From contig NZ_VUYQ01000005.1 in assembly GCF_008711155.1 (NCBI RefSeq), positions 1-64,000 on the forward strand: 64,000 nucleotides of DNA, given 5' to 3'. Below are positions 45,121 through 53,700 of this stretch, piece after piece. The position numbers and the translations under genes were made by a program. This DNA comes from Dechloromonas sp. CZR5. GTDB taxonomy: Bacteria > Pseudomonadota > Gammaproteobacteria > Burkholderiales > Rhodocyclaceae. Position 1 is the first letter of the stretch. Every line of letters begins with the position of its first letter. The notes below the pieces were generated by a model that was given only the letters and a program-made list of their open reading frames with translations, ran no database searches and was not told where the DNA came from.

Positions 45121-45564
45121 CTAAACCTTGCTGACGGTGAGGAAACTGCCTTGAATGGCGACAACCTTTACCCGTTCGCCCGCCGCGATGGGGATATCGG
45201 CCATGCAAACCCATTCTTCGGAGCCGAGAACCGGGCGCTGGAAACGCACCTTGCCGCGTTCGAAGGGGGCGACCGCATTGACCAGCAGGCCGATTTCACC
45301 GACGGCCTCGCCGGTGGCCGTGCCGATCCGTGTCTTGTGAAAGCCCGGCTTGAAAACCTTGAACCAAAGCACGACCATGGCCAGCGAAGCGGCGGTCCAG
45401 ATCGCCAGTTGCACGGTCAGCGACAGATCGGGGGCGAGGAGAGCGAGCAGCCCGACGAGCAGTGCGCCCAGACCGAACCAGACGACGAAAAAGGACGGAA
45501 CGACCAGTTCGGCCAGGATAAGACCGATACCGCCGACCGTCCATACCCACCATTCAAGTTGCAT
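45121..45564 (-). CDS. NfeD family membrane protein
   Basis: A 147-residue short NfeD without the N-terminal protease domain. Three helices come first (about 1-80, WWVWTVGGIGLILAELVVPS). The C-terminal OB-fold follows (GLLVNAVAPFERGKVRFQRP to VKVVAIQGSFLTV). It pairs with SPFH proteins and is encoded just before the QmcA-like gene. I set the start at 45564 (ATG with AAGGAGAG upstream); the frame stays open to 45684 without family similarity. Confidence 0.9.
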   Translation of the reverse strand: MQLEWWVWTVGGIGLILAELVVPSFFVVWFGLGALLVGLLALLAPDLSLTVQLAIWTAASLAMVVLWFKVFKPGFHKTRIGTATGEAVGEIGLLVNAVAPFERGKVRFQRPVLGSEEWVCMADIPIAAGERVKVVAIQGSFLTVSKV

Positions 45565-45585
45565 AGCACTCTCCTTGTGGTACTG

Positions 45586-45614
45586 AGTATTTAGGGTTTG
45601 GCGCGGTGGGTCAA
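45586..45614 (-). promoter_or_regulatory. Candidate sigma-70 promoter for nfeD-qmcA
   Basis: On the minus strand TTGACC (45614-45609), 17 bases, then AATACT (45591-45586), 21 bases before the nfeD ATG. The -35 matches 5 of 6 and the -10 matches 4 of 6. Confidence 0.4.
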
Positions 45615-45671
45615 GGACGATTGTGGTTTGTCCGGATGTGTTCGACTGCCGGCCGGAATTAGAATGGCCGG

Positions 45672-46568
45672 GTGAATACCGCATTGCTTCTTCTCCCCGA
45701 TTTCGCCCTGATCCTGCTCGGTGCCGCTATCCGGCGCTGGATGCACTTGGGCGACCATTTCTGGAGCGGCGTGGAGAAGCTTGTCTATTTCATTCTCTTC
45801 CCGGCGCTGCTCGTCAATGCCATCGTCAAGACCCGCCTCGATCTCGGCGCGGCGCTGCCCCTGCTCGCCACCGCGTTTGCCGCGATGGCCGGCGGGATGT
45901 TGCTCGGTCTCCTGCCCAGGCTGTTCGTGCGCATGCCGGCGCTGACCTATGCCTCGATGTTCCAGTGCGCCTACCGCTTCAATTCCTATATCGCGCTGGC
46001 GGTGGCCGGGATGCTCTTCGGCTCACCCGGTATCGCGACCATGGGATTGATCGTCGGCGCGGCGGTACCCTTTGCCAATCTGGTGTCGGTGTGGATGCTC
46101 GCACGCCACGGCGAGGTCGGGCTATGGCGCGAGGTGGCGCGCAATCCGCTGATCTGGGGGACGGCCACTGGTTTCCTTCTGAATCTTGCCGGCTTCATGC
46201 CGCCGGCACCGCTGCAAGCCTTCCTCGGTCGTCTTGCCGACGCTTCGATCGCTCTCGGCCTGATTACCGTCGGCGCCGCCCTGCGCCTGGATGGGGCTTC
46301 CGGGGTCAAGCTGTTCGCGAGTTGGCTGGTTGCCGTCAAGCTGCTGGCACTGCCGCTGATCGCGATTGGCGTGGCATCCCTGTTCGGCCTGTCCGGGCTC
46401 AATTTCCAGATCGTCGTGCTGTTCGCCGCCTTGCCGACGGCTTCCTCAGCCTACATCCTGGCCATGCGCATGGGCGGGGACGGGCGCAGCGTCGCCTGGC
46501 TGATTTCGGCGACGACCCTGGGTTCGATGCTGACCCTGCCCGGCTGGGCGGCCTGGCTATCGCGCTGA
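45672..46568 (+). CDS. AEC (auxin efflux carrier) family transporter
   Basis: A 298-residue integral membrane protein with about ten helices in two inverted halves. Features such as EKLVYFILFPALLVNAI near 34-48 and PTASSAYILAMRMGGD near 258-273 are typical of bacterial AEC/MdcF-like carriers, which move malonate, malate or other carboxylates. The start is GTG at 45672. No ribosome site is visible, and a TAGAAT lies six bases upstream, so the mRNA may be leaderless. It is divergent from nfeD-qmcA and convergent with the PhaM gene. Confidence 0.87.
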   Translation: MNTALLLLPDFALILLGAAIRRWMHLGDHFWSGVEKLVYFILFPALLVNAIVKTRLDLGAALPLLATAFAAMAGGMLLGLLPRLFVRMPALTYASMFQCAYRFNSYIALAVAGMLFGSPGIATMGLIVGAAVPFANLVSVWMLARHGEVGLWREVARNPLIWGTATGFLLNLAGFMPPAPLQAFLGRLADASIALGLITVGAALRLDGASGVKLFASWLVAVKLLALPLIAIGVASLFGLSGLNFQIVVLFAALPTASSAYILAMRMGGDGRSVAWLISATTLGSMLTLPGWAAWLSR

Positions 46569-46580
46569 GACCCGGTACGC

Positions 46581-46603
46581 AAGGGCAGGCGCTTGGTGCC
46601 TGC
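46581..46603. terminator. Bidirectional hairpin between AEC and PhaM genes
   Basis: GGGCAGGC (46581-46588) with GCCTGCCC (46596-46603), extended by a G-T and a C-G pair to a three-base loop. It lies between convergent stops; U-tracts are weak. Confidence 0.5.
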
Positions 46604-46618
46604 CCGGCCGGATGGTTG

Positions 46619-47113
46619 CTACTTTTTGCTGCGCGACGATTTCGGCTTGGCGGCAGCCGCTTCCGCGGTGGCGGCTGTCGCAGCCTGTGCCGCTGCTTCG
46701 GCGTGTTGCTGCATTTGCTCGCGCATCTGCTGCATCATTTGCCAGGGCCACATGGCGGCATCGGAAAGCGTGCTGTGCGCCGGGTCGGCGACGCCCTGGA
46801 AAAAGTGGGGCTGGGAGGCAGGGGGCGGCTGCGGCGCATCGGGGGCCAGCGATTTCGCGGCGTCGGAAGCCATCTTGCCCATGGCCTGTACCGCGCCAAC
46901 GGTCGTGCGCTGCATCTCGAGACCCTGGATCGTCATCTGCAGCATCGACAGGTTCATGCGCAGCCAACCCTCCACGGCCTTCATGTCCTTGATGCGCTTG
47001 TCGAGTTCTTCGACATCAAAAGTGGGTGCCACCATCCCGGGCAGGGAGAACCCCATGTTGCCCCACATGCTGCGCATGAAGTTGAGCGGGTCGTGTACTT
47101 GATCGTCAGCCAT
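46619..47113 (-). CDS. phaM: PhaM family polyhydroxyalkanoate granule regulatory protein
   Basis: A 164-residue phasin-like protein. The conserved N-terminal block includes FMRSMWG, then FDVEELDKRIKDMKAVEGWLRMN and a helix LQMTIQGLEMQRTTVGA. The C-terminus is Ala-rich and ends in a basic KPKSSRSKK tail, comparable with the PAKK-type DNA-binding tail of Cupriavidus PhaM. PhaM binds PHB synthase and nucleoid DNA and helps distribute storage granules at division. No pha genes are adjacent in this window. Confidence 0.82.
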   Translation of the reverse strand: MADDQVHDPLNFMRSMWGNMGFSLPGMVAPTFDVEELDKRIKDMKAVEGWLRMNLSMLQMTIQGLEMQRTTVGAVQAMGKMASDAAKSLAPDAPQPPPASQPHFFQGVADPAHSTLSDAAMWPWQMMQQMREQMQQHAEAAAQAATAATAEAAAAKPKSSRSKK

Positions 47114-47281
47114 GTCAGTCTCCCTTCTTGTTGGACTTCCATCTTAAACCCGGATCGAAGCATTTGGGTGATATTGATGCGGCTCCGGCCGGGGCGCAGG
47201 GTAAAGTCGCTCGCAGGCGGTGATTTAGCTCGCGGGGTATGCGAAAATGATAAATTGGCATGCGGATAGATAGGGGGAAGT

Positions 47282-47947
47282 ATGTTGAAGCTGTTGGTGG
47301 TTGAGGATCACGCGCTGGTTCGCGAAGGCCTTGTTCGCCTGCTCGGGCAGTTGGAGCCCGGGGTGTCGGTTCTGGAGAGCCCGGATTTCGAATCGGCACT
47401 CAATGTGCTCGACTCCGCGGGCGAGTTCGATCTGGTTCTGCTCGATCTGGCGCTGCCCGGTATCGACGGTTTTGCCGGACTCGATATTCTGCGTCGCCGT
47501 TACCCCGCCATGCCGGTTGCCGTGGTTTCAGCCTTCGATGATGTGCCGACCATTACCCGTGTCCTCAATCTCGGCGCCTCCGGCTTCATTCCAAAGGCTT
47601 TCTCCGGAGAAGCCCTGCTGTCGGCGGTCCGTGAAGTGCTGGATGGCAATATCTTCCGTCCCGCCGGGCAGTCCGCGGCGCCGACGCTGGATGCCGAAAC
47701 GCCGATTCCGCCGGTCAAGAAGGGCGTGCGTCCGGACGAGGTCGGGCTGACCGATCGTCAGGCGCAGGTTCTGGCCTTGATGGTGCGCGGCCTGAGTAAC
47801 CGTGAAATTGCCGATCAGCTGGGCTTGTCGGAGGGAACGGTCAAGATTCACGCGACCGCCGTGTTCAAGACGCTCGACGTCAGCAGCCGGACCCAGGCCC
47901 TGGTTGCCGTGGCTCGCTACGGCATCGATTTCGAGAGCGTTTTCTGA
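47282..47947 (+). CDS. LuxR/NarL-type response regulator
   Basis: A 221-residue two-domain regulator. The receiver (1-120) has acidic pair VVEDH, phospho-accepting Asp55 (LVLLDLALPG) and Lys in IPKAFSG. The GerE helix-turn-helix (about 155-210) reads LTDRQAQVLALMVRGLSNREIADQLGLSEGTV, split as LTDRQAQVLALM and NREIADQLGLSEGTV. The convergent sensor kinase gene overlaps its last 31 bases, so the two are probably a cognate pair. Confidence 0.92.
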   Translation: MLKLLVVEDHALVREGLVRLLGQLEPGVSVLESPDFESALNVLDSAGEFDLVLLDLALPGIDGFAGLDILRRRYPAMPVAVVSAFDDVPTITRVLNLGASGFIPKAFSGEALLSAVREVLDGNIFRPAGQSAAPTLDAETPIPPVKKGVRPDEVGLTDRQAQVLALMVRGLSNREIADQLGLSEGTVKIHATAVFKTLDVSSRTQALVAVARYGIDFESVF

Positions 47948-49725
47948 AGCTGGCCGATCAGCGCCCGTAGCTTGGCGGGCCGCACCGGCGTCGGTAAGGT
48001 GTGCACGCCGTCGGGCAGTTCCGGCACCGCCGTCTGCTGCTCGTCGAGCAGCACGATGAGCGGCATGCCGGGGGCGTGACCGCCGGGACAGAGCGCTTCG
48101 ACCGCCGTCATGTCGGCGATCACGACGGCACGTTGCGACGACTGGCCGGTATCGTCGCCCGGCAGCATGCGTACCTCGTATTCCCAGCGTCCCGCGAGTT
48201 CGGCACAGTGTTGCAGTTCAGGTGAGCTGCCGATGCAATCGACTTTTTCGGCCGGTGCGATTTTTCTGGTCGCGGCTGGCAGAGGGGCGATCGGCCGGCA
48301 ACCATCGACGTGGAGCGTGAAGCACGTCCCTTCTCCGGTGCGCGACTTCAGCTTGACCTCGATATCGAGCGCCTTGGATAGCCGGTCAACGATGGATAAT
48401 CCCAGACCGAGGCCCTTGTTCTGCTCCCGGGCGGCATTGCCGACCTGATAGAACTCGGCAAAGATGGCCGCCTGGTGTTCGGGCGCAATCCCGATGCCGT
48501 TGTCCCTCACTTCAAGGGCGACTTCGTTGCCCCGTCGCCGTGCCGCCAGCAGTACGCAACCGCCTGGCGGCGTATAGCGCAGCGCATTGGACAGCAGGTT
48601 GGCGATCATCCGTTCCAGCATGACCGGATCGGTTTCGACCCAGAGCGGGGAGGGGCGAATGCGCAAGGTCATGTTGCGGTCGGCCGCTGCCCGACGAAAG
48701 GCATCGGCGAGGCGCTGAAAGATCGGTTGCAGCGGCGAGGGGCGCGGCTCCGGCTTGATGCCGGCCACATCGAGTCGTGAAATGTCGAGCAGCGAATCGA
48801 GCAATTCGCCCAGGAGCGCGGTCGAGGCGGATATCTGTTCGGCCAGATGGGGAAGTTCTTGCAGATTGGCACCGCGAATCTGGCGTTGCAGATCGGCGGC
48901 AAACAGGGAGAGGGCATGCAAGGGTTGCCGCAAGTCATGACTCGCTGCGGCCAGGAAACGACTTTTTGCCGTATTGGCACGTTCGGCGGCGTCTTTTTGC
49001 CCGGCCAGCTCCAGCGTCGCCTCCTGAACGCGTTCCTCCAGGTGTTCGTGGCTGGCCGCCAATTCTGCTGTCATCCTTGCCATCTCGCGAAACTGGCGCC
49101 GGGCGAGAACGGTGCTGACAAGAAGGACGATGATTACCAGTGTGGCGATGGTTCCCAGTTCGAACAGGCGGTTGTACCAGCTGGCGAGTACGGTGCTTTC
49201 GGGGATGGCGGTGAGGATGCGGAGATCGGGGAAGCCGGGGACGGCAACCAGCGAGACCAGCAGGCCTTTGTGGCGATTCAGGCCGAATTCGGCGAGCTGG
49301 CCCTTCAGGTTTCCCGCAAAAAGTGCGGATTCGGCCGTGGCCCCCAGAATGGGCGAGAGACGACTCAAGTCGGTTGGTCGGCAGGAAGCGGCAATCTCGC
49401 CCTTGGCGTTGATGAGAACCGACTCGAAATCGTCGGAGAGCCGGTTGGACCAGCAGAAATCCTGCAAATAGGCCGGTTCGATGGCACCAAATACGGCACC
49501 GCTGAACAGGCCGTTGTCGCCCGTGACACGGCGGGCGATGCCGTAGGTGTAGCGTGCCGAGTTGCGCCCGATGTAAGGGCCATAGGTTGCGCCTTCGGCG
49601 CCCCCCTCCAGTGCCGCGAAATAGGGGCGGTCGCTGATGTTGATCTGGGGGGCTGGGAAATAGGTTGAAATGAAACGCTGGTTGCCTTTTTCGTCAAAGA
49701 TGATCAGGTCCCGCAATTGAGGCAT
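47917..49725 (-). CDS. Sensor histidine kinase, main open part after an in-frame stop
   Basis: A 602-residue frame containing the rest of a Cache-type periplasmic sensor, a helix (about 195-215), coiled coil, HisKA with FLAAASHDLRQPLHALSLF and HATPase with GLGLGLSIVDRL. A C-terminal receiver-like domain (about 495-600) reads LPTPVRPAKLRAL, where receivers have Lys-Pro. The kinase core looks intact. The first ATG (49725) lies within the sensor domain and lacks the N-terminal helix, which is present 30 bases upstream in the same frame beyond a TAA. As drawn it would be soluble at its N-terminus. Confidence 0.8.
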   Translation of the reverse strand: MPQLRDLIIFDEKGNQRFISTYFPAPQINISDRPYFAALEGGAEGATYGPYIGRNSARYTYGIARRVTGDNGLFSGAVFGAIEPAYLQDFCWSNRLSDDFESVLINAKGEIAASCRPTDLSRLSPILGATAESALFAGNLKGQLAEFGLNRHKGLLVSLVAVPGFPDLRILTAIPESTVLASWYNRLFELGTIATLVIIVLLVSTVLARRQFREMARMTAELAASHEHLEERVQEATLELAGQKDAAERANTAKSRFLAAASHDLRQPLHALSLFAADLQRQIRGANLQELPHLAEQISASTALLGELLDSLLDISRLDVAGIKPEPRPSPLQPIFQRLADAFRRAAADRNMTLRIRPSPLWVETDPVMLERMIANLLSNALRYTPPGGCVLLAARRRGNEVALEVRDNGIGIAPEHQAAIFAEFYQVGNAAREQNKGLGLGLSIVDRLSKALDIEVKLKSRTGEGTCFTLHVDGCRPIAPLPAATRKIAPAEKVDCIGSSPELQHCAELAGRWEYEVRMLPGDDTGQSSQRAVVIADMTAVEALCPGGHAPGMPLIVLLDEQQTAVPELPDGVHTLPTPVRPAKLRALIGQLQKTLSKSMP

Positions 49726-49752
49726 CGCCCGCGAGTGGCGCTGGGCAATGTA

Positions 49753-50022
49753 TTACCAACCCTTGCTGGCGTCCCATTCGCGCCAGTTGCGGCGGCCGTG
49801 CGACAGATCGGTTGCCGTTTCACGTAACAGGACATCGACCGCCTCGAAACTTCGCGCGGTGTGCTCGGCCATCATCAGGCTGAAGTGCTGCAAGCGGCGC
49901 TCGCCGGCTTCCTGGTCGCGGTGGCGGGCGACCACGAGATCAGCCAGGAAGAGCAGCAATACGATCAGCGTACCGATCAGCGAAATGCTCAGGGCGAGGG
50001 TTTCGGGCTTGCGCTTGGGCAT
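49753..50022 (-). pseudogene. N-terminal fragment of the sensor kinase, cut by an in-frame TAA
   Basis: An 89-residue frame encoding one transmembrane helix (LALSISLIGTLIVLLLFLADL, split across about 10-28) and the first sensor helix (HFSLMMAEHTARSFEAVDVLL). It ends at TAA 49755-49753. The frame continues unchanged (297 bases between starts, a multiple of three) into the kinase after nine codons YIAQRHSRA. Together, 47917-50022 would be one 701-codon gene. The stop is a recent nonsense mutation, a sequence error or a read-through site. It starts 6 bases after the methyltransferase stop. Confidence 0.75.
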
Positions 50023-50028
50023 GCTCTG

Positions 50029-50778
50029 CTAGCGCTGGTAGCAGTAGAGGGGGCGGGCCGGCGAACAGTCCACTTCGATCACGCGGTCCGGTGTGGCGCC
50101 GGGTATCGGAAAGCTGTTGCTGATAAACAGGCTGCCCGGTTTCATCTCGGCCTGCACCTTCTCCCAGAGGCGCGGCATGGGGGCCGGCGAGAGGAAGGCA
50201 TAGACCACGTCGTAATCGCCGAGCCGGGCATTCCACAGATCATCCCAGCGCCAGGCGATGTTGGGGCGGCCGACACTGAGGAGGCGTCCGGCCAGCCAGG
50301 TCAGCGGAGCATTCTCGATGCCGGTGAAGTGGCTTTCCGGGAGCGCATCGGCCAGCGGGACAGTGGTGCTGCCGACCCCGGCGCCGAGGTCGAGAAAGCG
50401 GCTGTCGCCGCGTTCGGCCAGCAGGTTGGACAGGGCTTGCACCGTTTGCTTGTTGGACAGGTAAAGCGGCACCTGGCCGGTCAGTGCGCCGCGATAGACG
50501 AGCAGCAGCAGAATGGCGGCAAGCAGGAACCAGCCGGGGTCGACGGCCAGCGTGTGGGTAAACCAGACCAGCGGCATGAAACCGCCGTGGATGACGCGCC
50601 ACCACCACGGCTGACGCGACAGGGTAGCGAAGAGCAGGGCGGCGGCGCCGATGGCCAGGCTGGTTTCCAGCCAGGGCATGGCCTCTCCCCGCAGGCCAAA
50701 ATAAGGCCAGGCCAGGGAGAGGATCAGGATGGCGGCGGCGCCTTGCAGCGCCAGTTGGCGAAGCGGGGGAGATGACAT
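50029..50778 (-). CDS. Membrane-anchored class I SAM-dependent methyltransferase
   Basis: A 249-residue protein. The first 100 residues hold three to four hydrophobic helices. The catalytic Rossmann domain follows with motif I FLDLGAGVGSTTVPLADAL (about 128-146), an acidic second strand (FTGIENAPL) and WRWDDLWNARLGDYDVVYAFL for the later motifs. The substrate is unknown. It begins 9 bases after the indolepyruvate oxidoreductase stop and precedes the kinase, so it is inside the minus-strand gene string. Confidence 0.82.
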   Translation of the reverse strand: MSSPPLRQLALQGAAAILILSLAWPYFGLRGEAMPWLETSLAIGAAALLFATLSRQPWWWRVIHGGFMPLVWFTHTLAVDPGWFLLAAILLLLVYRGALTGQVPLYLSNKQTVQALSNLLAERGDSRFLDLGAGVGSTTVPLADALPESHFTGIENAPLTWLAGRLLSVGRPNIAWRWDDLWNARLGDYDVVYAFLSPAPMPRLWEKVQAEMKPGSLFISNSFPIPGATPDRVIEVDCSPARPLYCYQR

Positions 50779-50787
50779 CCCCCGATT

Positions 50788-53700
50788 TTATGCCATCAGC
50801 GCCTTTCGTGCCGTGTCCCTGCGGGCTTCGGCTTGCTCGGCGGCTGCCTGGCGTACCGGACCGTAGCCGCGGACCTCGGCCGGCCAGTTGGCCAGGGAGG
50901 CCGCTGCGGAAGGCTTGCCGGAGGATGCCAGAATCAGATCGAGATCCGCTTCATAGGCAGCCAGCAGTCGCCGGTCGACAGTCTTTTCCGGGCTGAAGCG
51001 GAAGGGGTCGAGCCAGCTGCCGCGTAGCGACCGCCACTTGGCCAGCAGCTTGAGCACCGGCAGCAGCCGGCTGCCGAAACGAATCTTCTTCGGCCGGCCG
51101 TCAGGGCCGGTTTTGGCCAGGAAGGGCGGAGCGAGGTGGAAACTGAGTTGCGGGTCGCCGGAAAATTGTTCGGCAAGGCGCGTCATGAAATCGCCTTCGA
51201 CAAACAGCCGGGCGACCTCGTACTCGTCCTTGGGCGCCAGAAGCCGGGCGTACTGGGTGGCTACCGTGCGGCTGAGGGACTCGTCGCCGAGGCCCAGAAC
51301 GGCGGCCATGCGTTGCCGATAGCGCTCGGCCAGGCGGGCGTCCTGGTAGGCGGTCAGGTGCTGGGCGCGATGTTCGATCAGTTCGCTCAGCGAGCGCTGC
51401 GGTAGCGGCGTGCCTGCCAGCGGACCGGTGATGGCGGCTACCTTGTCCGGGAACAGGGCTATCCGCCGGCCCCAGGCGAAGGCCTGCCGATTCGCTTCGA
51501 CGGCGGCGCCGTTGAGCTCGATGGCCTTGTCGAGCGCAGCAGCCGATACGGGCACCAGTCCCATCTGCCAGGCGTGACCGAGGAGCAGCATGTTGGCGTA
51601 GAGCGCATCGCCCATCAGCCGGGTGGCCAGGTGCTGAGCGTCGATGAAGCGTACCTGGTCGGCACCGAGCGTATCAATCAGCTGGCGCTGCAGGCCGGCG
51701 AGCGGGAAATGCCAGTCGCGGTTGCGGGTGAATTCGGCGGTCGGCGTGTCGGTGCAGCTGACCACCGCCCGTGTCCGGCCCTCGAGCATTTTCGACAGGG
51801 CTTCGGTACTGGCGCTGACCACCAGGTCGCCGCCGAGGATGGCGTGGGCTTCGCCGGTGGCGATGCGGGCAGCGTGGATGTCTTCCGGCCGGTCAGCGAT
51901 ACGCAGGTGCGAGAAGACGGCGCCGTACTTTTGGGCAAGACCGGTCATGTCGAGGGTCGATATGCCCTTGCCGTCGAGGTGGGCGGCCATGCCGATCAGC
52001 GCGCCGAGGGTGATGACGCCCATGCCGCCGACGCCCGTGATGATCAGGTTGTACGGCTGGGTGGTGGCCGGCAGTTGCGGGGCCGGCAGGATGGGCCAGT
52101 CGGCATTGTCCACTGCAGCTGCGCTCTTGCGCGGTTTGGCGCCTTCAATTGTCACGAAGCTGGGGCAGAAGCCCTTGACGCACGAGAAATCCTGGTTGCA
52201 GGCGGATTGGTCGATCTGCCGCTTGGTGCCGAAGTCGGTTTCGACCGGCACCACCGACAGGCAGTTGGATTGCACCGAACAGTCGCCGCAGCCCTCGCAG
52301 ACCGCTTCGTTGATCACCACACGCGTGCTGACCGGCGGCAGCTTGCCGCGCTTGCGGCGGCGCCGGGCTTCGGTGGCACAGACCTGGTCGTAGATGAGGA
52401 TGGAGACGCCGGGGTATTCGCGCAATTCGCGCTGGACGCTATCGAGTTCGTCGCGATGGCGGACCGGTACATGCGGGGCAAGGTCGGTGATCTCGGCGTA
52501 CTTGTCAGGATCGCTGGCCACGACGACCATTTTCTCGACGCCCTCGGCTTCCAGCTGGCGGGTAATCTGGGCGACGCTGAGGTTGCCGTCGACCGGCTGG
52601 CCACCGGTCATGGCGACGGCGTCGTTGTAGAGAATCTTGTAGGTGATCGGCACCTTGGCCGCCAGCGATTGGCGGATGGCGAGCAACCCGGAGTGGAAGT
52701 AGGTGCCGTCGCCGAGGTTCGCGAAGATGTGCTTTTCGGTGGTGAACGGCGCCTGACCGACCCAGGGCACCCCTTCTCCGCCCATGTGGGTGTAGGTGGC
52801 CGTGCTGCGGTCCATCCAGGTCACCATGTAGTGACAGCCGATACCGGCCACGGCGCGCGAGCCTTCCGGCACCTTGGTCGAGCTGTTGTGCGGGCAGCCG
52901 GAGCAGAAGTGCGGCTTGCGCTCGGCGAGTACCAGCGGCGTCTGCGCCGCCTTCTGCTTGGTGGCGATGACGTGCAGGCGGGCCTCAATGCTCGGTGACG
53001 TGAAGAAGCGGCCGATCCGCTCGGCGATGACGCGGGCGATGGTCGCCACCGGCAGCTCGCCGGTGGCCGGCAGCAGCCAGTTGCCTTCCGACCATTCGCC
53101 GATTTCGTCGAACTTGCCGATGACGCGGGGGCGGACATCCTCGCGCCAGTTGTAGAGCTCTTCCTTCAACTGGTATTCGAGCAGCTGGCGTTTTTCCTCG
53201 ACGACGAGGATTTCCTCCAGTCCCTCGGCGAAGTGGCGGACGCCTTCCGGTTCCAGCGGCCAGACCATGCCGACCTTGTATAGGCGGATGCCGATTTCGG
53301 CCGCCAGCTTGTCGTCGATGCCCAGTTCGTCGAGTGCCTGGCGCACATCGAGGTAGCTCTTGCCGGCGGTCAGGATGCCGAGGCGAGGGGCTGGCGAGTC
53401 GATGATCACCCGGTTGAGCTTGTTGGCCCGGCAATAGGCGAGGGCGGCGTAGAGCTTGTGGTTGAGCAGTCGCGCTTCCTGCTGCAGTGGCGGGTCGGGC
53501 CAGCGGATATTGAGGCCGTCCGGGGGCAGGGTGAAATCGGTCGGGTAGACGATGTCCACCGCGCTCGGGTCGATGTTGACCGAGGCCGAGGTCTCGACCG
53601 TATCGGCCAGCGCCTTGAACGCAACCCAGCAACCCGAGTAGCGGCTCATCGCCCAGCCATGCAGTCCATAGTCGAGGTATTCCTGCACGTTGGCCGGGTA

